Below are positions 36,079-44,539 of a DNA stretch of 64,000 nucleotides, one piece after another. Within the stretch, counting starts at the first letter, position 1, and the number at the start of each line of letters is the position of its first letter. The position numbers and the translations under genes are program-made. Source of the stretch: BOG-908 sp965198855 (GTDB lineage Bacteria > Pseudomonadota > Alphaproteobacteria > Acetobacterales > Acetobacteraceae); the NCBI GenBank assembly GCA_965198855.1, contig CBDAPZ010000001.1, positions 2,480,001 to 2,544,000 of the forward strand, in the 5' to 3' direction. The notes beneath the pieces are model-generated. The model had not been told where the DNA came from and searched no databases. It was given only the letters and a program-made list of their open reading frames with translations.

Positions 36079-36879
36079 ATGAGCAACGACATCCTCGACC
36101 TCAAGGGACAGGGTGCCCTGGTGACGGGGGCCGGACAGGGTGCCGGCCGTGGCATCGCGCTCATGCTCGCCATGCACAATGCCGGCGGCGTCGCGGTGAA
36201 TGATTACGTGCTGGAACGCGCCGAGGCAGTCGCAGCAGAAATCCAGGCGCTCGGCGTGAAGGCGGTTGCCGTTCAGGGCGATGTCGGCGATCGCGCGTCG
36301 GTCGCAGCCGCGTTCGAGACGGCGCGTGCGGTCCTCGGTCCGGTCACGATCCTTGTCAACAATGCCGGCAATGCCGGGCCGGATGCGACGATGGGCCGCT
36401 CGCCGCAATTCTGGGACAGCGACCCTGCGCAATGGGACCGCTTCTTCCGCACCAACCTGTACGGCGTGATGAATTGCTGCCACGTGGCGTTGCCACACAT
36501 GGTCGAGCAGCAGCGGGGCCGGATCGTTACAGTCGTGTCGGACGCCGGGCGCGTGGGTGAGGCGCGGCTCGCCGCCTATGCCGCCGCGAAAGCAGGTGCA
36601 GCCGGCTTCGTCCGCTCGATCGCGAAAGAGGCCGGGCGCTTCGGCATCACCTGCAACGCGATATCCCTCTCGACGCTCGCGCCGGCGATGGAAGGCGACA
36701 CGCTCGCGGCCTTCATGGCGAGCGAACAGATCAAGGCACAGCTCTCGCGCTACACGATCCGCCGCTTCGGCACGCCTGACGACGTCGCCGCCATGGCGCT
36801 GTTCCTCTGCTCGGACGCCGCCGCCTGGATCACCGGGCAAACCTATCCCGTCAATGGTGGCTACAGCTTTGCCGTGTGA
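36079..36879 (+). CDS. short-chain dehydrogenase/reductase
   Basis: 266 aa. Cofactor loop TGAGQGAGRGIA, NNAGNAG, VVSDAGRVG with the catalytic Ser, YAAAKAG as YxxxK, and the C-terminal ITGQTYPVNGGYSF. Its N terminus MSNDILDLKGQG repeats that of the SDR at 34887 (MSNDILGYQGKR), suggesting related or recently copied starts. Likely a beta-hydroxyacyl or alcohol dehydrogenase in the same route. It ends before a hairpin repeat and a convergent SDR gene. Confidence 0.88.
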   Translation: MSNDILDLKGQGALVTGAGQGAGRGIALMLAMHNAGGVAVNDYVLERAEAVAAEIQALGVKAVAVQGDVGDRASVAAAFETARAVLGPVTILVNNAGNAGPDATMGRSPQFWDSDPAQWDRFFRTNLYGVMNCCHVALPHMVEQQRGRIVTVVSDAGRVGEARLAAYAAAKAGAAGFVRSIAKEAGRFGITCNAISLSTLAPAMEGDTLAAFMASEQIKAQLSRYTIRRFGTPDDVAAMALFLCSDAAAWITGQTYPVNGGYSFAV

Positions 36880-36968
36880 GGGCTACCATGCCAGTAGCCG
36901 AAATGCTTCGCCCACGCGCTGCCCTACCCTGAGGATTGCGTGACGAGCCGATCGTTTACTTCTTAAGT

Positions 36969-37097
36969 AAGGAAGCAGTTCTTTTTTGAAAAAAAGAACC
37001 AAAAAACTTTTATGATTTTAGTACGCGTTGCTGGATATAACCACGACAACGACGTAAACGTCTTTTGCTTCTTTTCTTCAAAAAATTACGGCTTTCT
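36969..37097. repeat. paired-hairpin intergenic repeat, copy 6
   Basis: Left arm GCAGTTCTTTTTTG hairpin with CCAAAAAACTTTTATGAT, identical over that stretch to copies 3 and 8. Core CACGACAACGACG, right arm CGTCTTTTGCTTC with an eroded hairpin. It lies between two convergent SDR genes. Confidence 0.82.
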
Positions 37098-37119
37098 GCC
37101 AAACCAATGTTCATCGCTG

Positions 37120-37968
<849 letters not shown>

Positions 37969-37995
37969 GACATACCCCAGGCATTGTGTGTTTAC

Positions 37996-38009
37996 TATAT
38001 CATGATATA
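37996..38009. promoter_or_regulatory. palindromic TetR operator
   Basis: TATATCATGATATA is a perfect 14-base palindrome in the 49-base gap between the divergent SDR and TetR genes. It ends eight bases before the TetR ATG. Such a site would block both promoters when bound. Confidence 0.75.
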
Positions 38010-38017
38010 ATCCGTCG

Positions 38018-38647
38018 ATGCCAAAAAGCAAGACGACTACCTCGCCGGCCACCGAAACCACGCGCGCCCGGGTGCTGGCTGCGGCCGAGCGCCTGCTCGC
38101 GATGGACAGCGCCGAGTTCTCGATGCGCGCACTGGCCGCCACGGCGGAGCTCAGCTTCGCCACCCCTTTCAATCTTTTCGGCAGCAAGGCCGCGATCATG
38201 CAGGCGCTGTCGACCGACCGCATCGACCGGATGACCGCCCGCTTTGCTCAGATCGCGCCCGTTGGCGACGTCGTCACCCGTGTACTCGGCGCGATGGACA
38301 TTGCGGCGGAGGTGATGCTGGAAGCACCTGCGGTCAACCGCGCCGTGATGGGCGCGCTCGGCGCCCCTACGCGGGAGCCGGGAGACATCTCTGCGAACTC
38401 TCGCGCCTTGTGGTCGATCGCGCTGGGCGACGGCGAAGGGCTTGAACCATCCATGGCGGCGCTCGCACGCGCTATATTGCCTGAACAGCTCGCGCTGGCG
38501 TTTCGCGGCGTGCTGTCGTTCTGGACGGCAGGCGAGATACCAGACTCGCTGCTGAGCAAACACGCGCGAATTGCCGCCACGACGCTACTGCTCGGCTTCG
38601 TGCCTGCGCATGAAAAAATGAAATTGCTGCCGCTGCTGCACGGTTAG
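38018..38647 (+). CDS. TetR-family transcriptional regulator
   Basis: 209 aa. The helix-turn-helix lies at about 17-60 (TRARVLAAAERLLAMDSAEFS, then LAATAELSFATPFNLFGSKAAIM). The C-terminal domain is not diagnostic. It is divergent from the SDR at 37120 and probably represses that gene and itself through the palindrome at 37996. The ligand is unknown. Confidence 0.86.
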   Translation: MPKSKTTTSPATETTRARVLAAAERLLAMDSAEFSMRALAATAELSFATPFNLFGSKAAIMQALSTDRIDRMTARFAQIAPVGDVVTRVLGAMDIAAEVMLEAPAVNRAVMGALGAPTREPGDISANSRALWSIALGDGEGLEPSMAALARAILPEQLALAFRGVLSFWTAGEIPDSLLSKHARIAATTLLLGFVPAHEKMKLLPLLHG

Positions 38648-38844
38648 ATAACGCCTTCAGGCTTAGGCATTTGCCAAAGGCTCCAAGCGAGCAATGTATC
38701 ATGCATCCGTCCCAAGCCCGGCACGTTCGTCGCCACATGACCCTCCCGAACACAAGCGAAGCCGTGTCCGCATACAGCGCACCGACAAGGTGGTGCCGGT
38801 TCAGGTCACCACCGGCCACGTAGCGCCGCGGAGAAGCTTGATTT

Positions 38845-39090
38845 CTACAAGCGACTTTGCAGCGAACTGGAGCAGTCTTGTGGCATCGGCGGAAACGATG
38901 TGATGGTGAATTTGTCGAGAACACGCACGAGGATTGGTCGTTCAGCCACGGCGAGGCGTAGTTCCTCACCGGTAAGCTTGGCGGCTCCTGAAGCGGAAGC
39001 TGCCACGTCCTGCAAGTGGGCGCTGAGCGCACGCCACGCCGCGAGCACATCCGCGGTAACGAAATGTTCCTCAAGGCCGATGATCTTCAT
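38845..39090 (-). pseudogene. truncated amidohydrolase N terminus
   Basis: The frame from ATG 39090 starts MKIIGLEEHFVTADVLAAWR, the characteristic opening of amidohydrolase-2 (ACMSD-like) proteins including the metal-binding E-H pair. It loses resemblance after about 45 residues and ends at 81 residues, where the family needs about 300. No continuation is visible downstream. The rest of the 655-base stretch 38648-39302 has no gene I can support apart from the promoter of the DGPF gene. The decay is like that at 34333. Confidence 0.65.
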
Positions 39091-39228
39091 GACTGGTCCA
39101 TCCGATATCGGGGATCTCCAGCGATCGCCGCTAGGAATCGGTTCCCTGCCAGTGCGCCGTTTATTGACTTACCGACATCGGCCATTGCCGACCTGCGTGG
39201 CGACGGTGGAAAAGAATATGCGGGATGA

Positions 39229-39257
39229 TGTCGATTTCCGGAAACCCCGTTCGTCGT
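39229..39257 (+). promoter_or_regulatory. candidate ECF42 sigma-dependent promoter
   Basis: TGTCGA at 39229-39234 and CGTCGT at 39252-39257 are separated by 17 bases and lie 45 bases before the YCII/DGPF gene start. From memory, ECF42 factors recognise a TGTCGA -35 and a CGTC-like -10 in front of DGPF genes and are often linked to them. The match would make the sigma factor at 39780 act on its neighbour. Confidence 0.55.
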
Positions 39258-39302
39258 GCTGATGCCAGGCCAATGAGGCAGGCCCAAACAAGGAGACAGG
39301 CA

Positions 39303-39725
39303 ATGCGTGTGATGGTGTTCGTCAAGGCAAGCGAAGACAGCGAAAATGGCGTGCCCCCTACGCCCGAGGCGTTCGAAGCGATGGACCGGTTCAACGAGGA
39401 GCTGGCCAAGGCCGGCATCATGCTGGCTGGCGCCGGCCTCCAGCCCTCCGCCAAAGCCAAGCGCATCGCCTTCGATGGTCCCGGCCGTACGGTCATCGAC
39501 GGGCCGTTCGCCGAGGCCCGTGAGTTGGTCGCCGGCTTCTCGATCTGGGAGGTGAAGGACATGGACGAGGCCGTAGCCTGGGCAAAACGCTGCCCCAATC
39601 CCATGCCGGGGCCGAGCGAGATCGAGATCCGACCCTTCTACGAGATGGCGGACCTGGCCGCATTTCTACCGTCCGAGCACGCCGCCGCCCATGACCGGAT
39701 ACGCGAGAAGCTCGGCGTCGCCTGA
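39303..39725 (+). CDS. YCII/DGPF-domain protein
   Basis: 140 aa from ATG 39303 with AAGGAGA upstream. The YCII-related fold is seen in MRVMVFVKASEDSE, IDGPFAEARELVAGFSIWE (the DGPF motif) and MDEAVAWAKRCPNP. These dimeric alpha/beta proteins are of unknown biochemical role and are typical partners of ECF41/ECF42-type sigma factors; the sigma gene follows 54 bases later on the same strand. A sigma-type promoter precedes it. Confidence 0.88.
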   Translation: MRVMVFVKASEDSENGVPPTPEAFEAMDRFNEELAKAGIMLAGAGLQPSAKAKRIAFDGPGRTVIDGPFAEARELVAGFSIWEVKDMDEAVAWAKRCPNPMPGPSEIEIRPFYEMADLAAFLPSEHAAAHDRIREKLGVA

Positions 39726-39779
39726 CCCCGTCGGCTGGAACCGGCTTGTCTTGCGTAAGGCCTTGGCTGACAATTCCGT

Positions 39780-41060
39780 GTGACCGCAGGCGAAACCCAC
39801 CAGGCGATCGAAGCGACTTTTCGTGTGGAACGGGCCAGGCTCATCGCGGGCCTGGCCCGGATGGTACGTGATGTCGACCTCGCCGAAGAACTGGCACAGG
39901 ACGCGCTGGTCACCGCCTTGTCCGAATGGCCCAGAACCGAAATCCCCATCAATCCAGGTGCCTGGCTGATGGCCGTTGCCAAACGGCGTGCCATCGACGC
40001 CCTCCGGCGCAACAAGATGCGTGCGCATAAGCATGAGGAGATCGCGCGGACCCTCGACGAGACACGCGGCGGCGCAGCCGAGGCGATCGAAGCGGCCATG
40101 GATGATGATCTTGGCGACGAACTGCTAGGCCTCATCTTCGCCGCCTGCCATCCCATGCTGTCGCCCGACGCGCGCGCGGCGCTCACCCTGCGGGTGGTCG
40201 GCGGCCTGACGACCGAAGAGATCGCCCGCGCTTTCCTGTCGAGCGAGGCCGCGGTCGCGCAGCGCATCGTCCGCGCGAAGAAGACGCTCGGAGAGGCCGG
40301 AGTCAGCTTCGAGGTGCCGCGCGGCGCCGAGCGTGCGGCGCGGCTCTCCTCGGTGCTGGAGGTCGTCTACCTGATTTTTAACGAAGGCTATGCGGCTACG
40401 GCAGGCGACGACCTTGTCCGGCCGGATATGTGTCTGGGGGCGCAAAATCTGGGCCGCATGCTGGCGAAGCTGATGCCCAAGGATGCCGAGGTGTTTGGCC
40501 TGTTGGCCTTGATGGAAATCCAGGCGTCACGCCTGACGGCGCGCATCGGTTCGGACGGCGCGCTGATTCCGCTGACCGAGCAGAACCGTGCGCATTGGGA
40601 CAAGCTGCTGATCCGCCGCGGCCTGGACGCGCTGACATGCGCCGAAGGCCTTGGTGGCGACGGCCCCTACGCGCTGCAAGCAGCGCTCGCGGCGTGCCAT
40701 GCGCGCGCGGGAAGCCCTGCCGACACCGACTGGCACCGAATTGCCGCGCTCTACGACCGGCTTCGCGCGGTGACGCCCTCTCCGGTGGTCGATTTGAACC
40801 GAGCGGTCGCCTACAGCATGGCCATCGGACCCGAAGCAGGCTTGCGGCTGTTAGATAAAATGTCCGACGCCGCCGTACTACGGCATTACGCGCCATTGCC
40901 TGCGGCGCGGGGCGACTTCCTGTTTCGCTGCGGCCGGCTGGCAGAGGCACGATTGGAATTCGAAGCTGCGGCAAAGCTTAGTCGCAATGCGCGGGAAGTG
41001 GCATTTCTGCTCGCGCGCGCAGACGAGTGCCGCTCTTTGAAGGAAGGCCTTCCTTTCTGA
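39780..41060 (+). CDS. ECF sigma factor with C-terminal extension (ECF42 type)
   Basis: 426 aa from GTG 39780. Region sigma2 (about 10-80) has DLAEELAQDALVTALSEWP and AWLMAVAKRRAIDALRR. Region sigma4 (about 125-175) has LTLRVVGGLTTEEIARAF and VAQRIVRAKKTL. A roughly 240-residue helical, TPR-like extension (FNEGYAATAG onward) is the hallmark of ECF42. No anti-sigma gene is adjacent, as expected for ECF42, whose activity is tuned by its own extension. It probably drives the upstream DGPF gene. Confidence 0.9.
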   Translation: MTAGETHQAIEATFRVERARLIAGLARMVRDVDLAEELAQDALVTALSEWPRTEIPINPGAWLMAVAKRRAIDALRRNKMRAHKHEEIARTLDETRGGAAEAIEAAMDDDLGDELLGLIFAACHPMLSPDARAALTLRVVGGLTTEEIARAFLSSEAAVAQRIVRAKKTLGEAGVSFEVPRGAERAARLSSVLEVVYLIFNEGYAATAGDDLVRPDMCLGAQNLGRMLAKLMPKDAEVFGLLALMEIQASRLTARIGSDGALIPLTEQNRAHWDKLLIRRGLDALTCAEGLGGDGPYALQAALAACHARAGSPADTDWHRIAALYDRLRAVTPSPVVDLNRAVAYSMAIGPEAGLRLLDKMSDAAVLRHYAPLPAARGDFLFRCGRLAEARLEFEAAAKLSRNAREVAFLLARADECRSLKEGLPF

Positions 41061-41169
41061 AGAAAAGAAGCAAAAGACTTTCGTGGCGCTATCGCAATTT
41101 TATCCGGCAGCGTAACCAAAGGCCAAAAGTTTTTTGGTTCTTGTTTTCAAATAAGAACCGCTTGCCTTC
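41040..41169. repeat. paired-hairpin intergenic repeat, copy 7
   Basis: Complete copy: left arm with TTCTGAAGAAAAGAAG and GCAAAAGACTTTCG, core GGCGCTATCGC then TATCCGGCAGCG, right arm AAAAGTTTTTTGGTTC with a hairpin of imperfect arms. It begins inside the last codons of the sigma factor gene (frame ends at 41060). Confidence 0.85.
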
Positions 41170-41270
41170 TCGAGTCGACCCGACCCTGGATCGCGCGAAC
41201 GAAATCCAGGGTCAGGCCGCTCCAGTTTCAAATGTGCGTCCGGCCTCAAGCCGATTCCGGACAGGTCACA

Positions 41271-41474
41271 CTAGCCGCGCGCTGGCGGTACCGGCGCAGG
41301 AGGAGGTGGTGGTGGCGGCGGTGGCGGCGGCGCTGGTTGAGCGGGCGGCGGAGGCGGTGGGGGCGGCGGATTATCAGCGCAGGCCCCGAGAAACAGAACG
41401 GGGATCATGACCGCGACCAGTGCAGCGCGACCTAGTAGCCTGTGACGAGCCATGGTTTCAGAACCGGCAACCAT
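41271..41474 (-). CDS. small proline-rich lipoprotein
   Basis: 67 aa; ATG 41474 has AAGGAG seven bases upstream, better than the internal ATG at 41453. A lipoprotein signal ends in the lipobox FLGAC (Cys about 32), and the mature 36 residues are almost entirely proline in two runs around AQPA. Lipidation at the cysteine would anchor a rigid polyproline rod to the membrane or outer membrane. It may span part of the periplasm. It is divergent from an L,D-transpeptidase gene, which suggests an envelope role. Confidence 0.72.
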   Translation of the reverse strand: MVAGSETMARHRLLGRAALVAVMIPVLFLGACADNPPPPPPPPPAQPAPPPPPPPPPPPAPVPPARG

Positions 41475-41663
41475 CCGCTACTCCTTCATTTGGTTCGTTG
41501 GAGATAGGGATGTAACGGCAGTTCCGAGCGAAGAGTCAAATCATTGGCGTGGCAAGGTCGAGGAATTTCACGATTGAGTACACTATTGCGCGAGGCTCGC
41601 CGCCGTAAGGGTTCGATTTTCGCCGGCGTCAGACCCTTCCCACGCGCCACGCTGGTGGTCCGC

Positions 41664-43007
41664 ATGATCGCTGTCGCTGCCGCTTGTGCACTGGCGGCGT
41701 GCGGCATTGTTCCCCTGCCCGACACGGACGACTCATGGATGCAGCACGCCGATACCGACCTTGGCATGCGCCTTGAAGGCGCCCCTGCAATTGCCGGGGA
41801 ACGGCTCAACATTGCATTGCTACGACGCTTCTACGCGCGCCACGGCTTCGAGCCGGTCTGGACGAACCGGCAAGCGCAGGTGCGGTCACTGCTCGATGCC
41901 GTAGCGCGCGCAGGCGACCAGGGCCTCGACCCCGAAATGTTCCATGCTCATCTGCTGCGGCACGGAACGCATTTGACGCCGCTCGACCGCGACGTGCTGC
42001 TATCCGATGCCTTCCTGTCTTACGCGGACGCGCTAGCTCGAGGCGCCATTCCGGTCGAGCGCCGAAGGACCGACGAGATCTTGACGCCGGAACCGGTCGA
42101 TGTGGCGGCCGCACTCGATGCCGCGATCGACAGCCCCGATCCGGGAGCCGCCATCGAGACGCTGGCGCCGACGACGCGGACATACCTGGCACTCCGCCAG
42201 GCCTTGCGCAAATATCGCTCGGGCCCTGCCGCCGGCCACAAGGATACGACGGACCGCCTGCGAACGATCGACGTAAACCTCGAACGCCAACGCTGGCTGC
42301 CGCGGGCGCTGCCGGCAGACCGGGCCTGGGTGAACGTGGCCAATCAGCAACTCGTACTTTATAGCGCCGACCGACCGATTTTCTCGACCCGTGTCGTCGT
42401 CGGCGAAGATGTGAGGCATAACCAGACCCCGGAATTTCGCGCCACGATCGACGCAAGTTTTTTCAATCCGCCATGGGTGATTCCGAAAGACATCGTTACG
42501 GCCGAAATACTGCCAAAAATTAAGCATGACCCGAATTATCTTGCCCGGAACAAGATGATCATGCTGGCCGGTGGCGAGGCGGAGCAATTGCCGGGGCCCG
42601 AAGCGGGGCTTGGACTGCTCATGTTCGACATGCCGAACCAATTCGACGTCTACCTGCACGATACCCCGGAAAGGAATATCTTCAACCGTGAAAACCGTCG
42701 CATCAGCCACGGTTGCATCCGGGTGCAGAACCCTCGCGATTTTGCCGCTCTGGTCCTGCAGCAACCGATCGACAGGATCAACCAAGGAATTGCGATGGGT
42801 GGCACCACGCGACACCAGCTTCCCACGCCGATACCCGTCTTCGTGGTCTATCAAACAGCTTTTTTGGAGACGAACGGAGCGTTGCAGTTCCGCCCGGACT
42901 TCTACCATCGTGATGCAGATATCTGGCAACAGCTGGAGAGACGCCCGACGGAGCACGATCACGCGGTGCAGGCGGATGATCGGACTGGCCGCTTCGACGC
43001 TAGCTAA
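41664..43007 (+). CDS. L,D-transpeptidase (YkuD domain, YcbB-like), lipoprotein
   Basis: 447 aa from ATG 41664, which opens a lipoprotein signal (MIAVAAACALAACG); an upstream TTG at 41544 is less convincing. The N-terminal part (about 35-230) corresponds to the YcbB scaffold with a peptidoglycan-binding-like region, and the YkuD domain (about 255-400) contains the catalytic SHGCIRV motif with H349 and C351. The family forms 3-3 peptidoglycan cross-links or attaches proteins to peptidoglycan. Its neighbour, the proline-rich lipoprotein, could be a partner. Confidence 0.88.
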   Translation: MIAVAAACALAACGIVPLPDTDDSWMQHADTDLGMRLEGAPAIAGERLNIALLRRFYARHGFEPVWTNRQAQVRSLLDAVARAGDQGLDPEMFHAHLLRHGTHLTPLDRDVLLSDAFLSYADALARGAIPVERRRTDEILTPEPVDVAAALDAAIDSPDPGAAIETLAPTTRTYLALRQALRKYRSGPAAGHKDTTDRLRTIDVNLERQRWLPRALPADRAWVNVANQQLVLYSADRPIFSTRVVVGEDVRHNQTPEFRATIDASFFNPPWVIPKDIVTAEILPKIKHDPNYLARNKMIMLAGGEAEQLPGPEAGLGLLMFDMPNQFDVYLHDTPERNIFNRENRRISHGCIRVQNPRDFAALVLQQPIDRINQGIAMGGTTRHQLPTPIPVFVVYQTAFLETNGALQFRPDFYHRDADIWQQLERRPTEHDHAVQADDRTGRFDAS

Positions 43008-43276
43008 GCTTGCCGATCAAGATATGCCAGCAACAAGTCGGTCACCAAAACCCCATCGATTGTCATGCCACGCATATTCGCGCGGCTGATGGCAACATCT
43101 GTCAAGTTGACGTTCGAAATGATTGTTCCGGTAAGATTAGCATCGTTGACTTTGCAGTCGGCCAGATCGACGTTCAGGAAGGAAGACGCGCGCAGCTTGA
43201 CATCGTTGAACTCGGATCCTGACATATCCGCATTGATGACCTGAAGAAGCTGCTTAGTATCCGTTATTTTCACCAA
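43004..43276 (-). CDS. pentapeptide-repeat protein
   Basis: 89-90 aa; TTG 43276 or GTG 43273, both after GGAG. The body is about ten A(D/N)LXX-type pentapeptides (ASSFLNVDLADCKVNDANLT and similar), which form a right-handed quadrilateral beta-helix. Its role is unknown; some such proteins bind DNA gyrase by mimicking DNA, but at this size and without further motifs that is not implied. The 3' end overlaps the L,D-transpeptidase gene by four bases. Confidence 0.75.
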   Translation of the reverse strand: MVKITDTKQLLQVINADMSGSEFNDVKLRASSFLNVDLADCKVNDANLTGTIISNVNLTDVAISRANMRGMTIDGVLVTDLLLAYLDRQA

Positions 43277-43330
43277 ACATACTCCTCTAGCTAGGCGTTA
43301 CTCCGCTCAGGCAGAAGGCCGCGGCGCACC

Positions 43331-43657
43331 TCAGCCCCGAGGCTCGGGTGCAAACAAGGCCCACAGGCCCGCCAGCAACACCAATCCCCTGGGCAGCGCC
43401 AGCTTGGGTTCGCCAACCCTGATCTCGCTTGCAATCACCGCCACCGAGACGCCCGCCACGATCGCGCCGCCAAGCCGACGAGTGGCCGAGGGTATCATCA
43501 TCGCGCCACCTATCGTCTCTGCCAATGCCGCATTGTGCATTTCGCTGTCGGACCAGCCGAGGTGCTGGAACATGCGTTCGTAACCCCGCTGCCCAACGAG
43601 CTTGTCGCCACCCGCGATCGCGATCGCGCCGCCCGCCAAAGCCATCAATGCCTTCAT
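43331..43657 (-). CDS. small DoxX-like membrane protein
   Basis: 108 aa; ATG 43657 follows GGGAG. Four hydrophobic stretches (residues about 3-20, 44-60, 63-80 and 88-104) with a Gly-rich N terminus and a polar loop are like small DoxX/DUF417-type inner-membrane proteins. A catalytic function is not evident. It stands alone between the pentapeptide protein and a divergent Nudix gene. Confidence 0.7.
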   Translation of the reverse strand: MKALMALAGGAIAIAGGDKLVGQRGYERMFQHLGWSDSEMHNAALAETIGGAMMIPSATRRLGGAIVAGVSVAVIASEIRVGEPKLALPRGLVLLAGLWALFAPEPRG

Positions 43658-43770
43658 GACAAACTCTCCCTTTGATGCTCGAACGTCGGCGCGCAGGGTG
43701 GGTTTGGTGTCGCTCGAGGTTGGCGAGATTGCTCATGGCCGAGACCCTGGCGGGTGCTTAAGCTAGATCG

Positions 43771-44322
43771 ATGGAACAAAACTGGCGCACCCTCTCCTCG
43801 ACACCGCTGATCAGAGATCCATGGATCGACGTTCGCGCTGACCGATGTGTCACGCCATCCGGCTCGGAAATCAGCCCTTATTACGTGCTTACCTATCCCG
43901 ACTGGGTGCATGTGGTTGCTCTGACGCCGGAGCGTGGCCTGGTGTTGGTAAGGCAGTACCGACACGCGGTGGGGCAGTCGGTTCTGGAGCTCCCCGGCGG
44001 GGGCGTGGAAGCCGATGACGGCGGTGTCGAACAGGCGGCGCGTCGGGAGCTAGAGGAGGAAACGGGGTTCACGTCCGGACGCTGGTTGCCGATCGGCGCG
44101 CTCTATCCCAATCCGGCCACACACTCGAACCGCATCCACGCGTTTCTTGCGTTGGACGCCATAGCCGAGCACGCGCCGCAATTGGATCAGGGAGAGGAAG
44201 GCCTTGAGCCATGTGTGATGCCGCTGGACGAGATTCTTCTTGGGCTCGAAAACGGCATTCTTGGCCAGGCGATGAATGTTGCGGCACTTCTTCTTGCCGT
44301 CAGGTTGATGGCGCGGCTTTGA
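43771..44322 (+). CDS. Nudix hydrolase (ADP-ribose pyrophosphatase-like)
   Basis: 183 aa. The Nudix box reads GGGVEADDGGVEQAARRELEEETGF (about 69-93), which fits GX5EX7REUXEEXGU in its central part with one residue of spacing difference. N-terminal LIRDPWIDVRADRC and GLVLVRQYRH match the NudF/ADP-ribose pyrophosphatase group that hydrolyses nucleoside diphosphate sugars. It is a monocistronic gene before the glp operon; relation to glycerol use is not apparent. Confidence 0.85.
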   Translation: MEQNWRTLSSTPLIRDPWIDVRADRCVTPSGSEISPYYVLTYPDWVHVVALTPERGLVLVRQYRHAVGQSVLELPGGGVEADDGGVEQAARRELEEETGFTSGRWLPIGALYPNPATHSNRIHAFLALDAIAEHAPQLDQGEEGLEPCVMPLDEILLGLENGILGQAMNVAALLLAVRLMARL

Positions 44323-44500
44323 GCCGGGGATGCTTCGGAGCGGTTGACTCTATGCAACGCAGCCGCCGTCCTGCGGGATCAAGACAAGCTTGTCGGCTTG
44401 CTGCATCTTGGGAGCTTGCGACAACCTGCATGATAGGCAGTCTGGAAAAAGTTTTTGTGCGCCGCAGCAATTATGCGCCGCAATGACATTGGAGAAGGCG

Positions 44501-44539
44501 ATGAGTGCGTCTGGCGAGTGGCCGGTGTTGCAGGCATGA
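44501..44539 (+). CDS. possible 12-codon coupled leader peptide of glpD
   Basis: ATG 44501 follows GGAGAAGGCG, a strong ribosome site, and reads MSASGEWPVLQA before TGA at 44537-44539. That stop overlaps the glpD ATG at 44536 (ATGA). glpD itself has no good Shine-Dalgarno, so ribosomes ending here could restart on glpD. This is a structural reading only. Confidence 0.35.
   Translation: MSASGEWPVLQA

Noticed and set aside
41280..41390. GGC/GGT-rich stretch looking like a simple repeat
   Set aside because: It is the complement of proline codons of a lipoprotein with a good ribosome site and lipobox, so coding is the better explanation.
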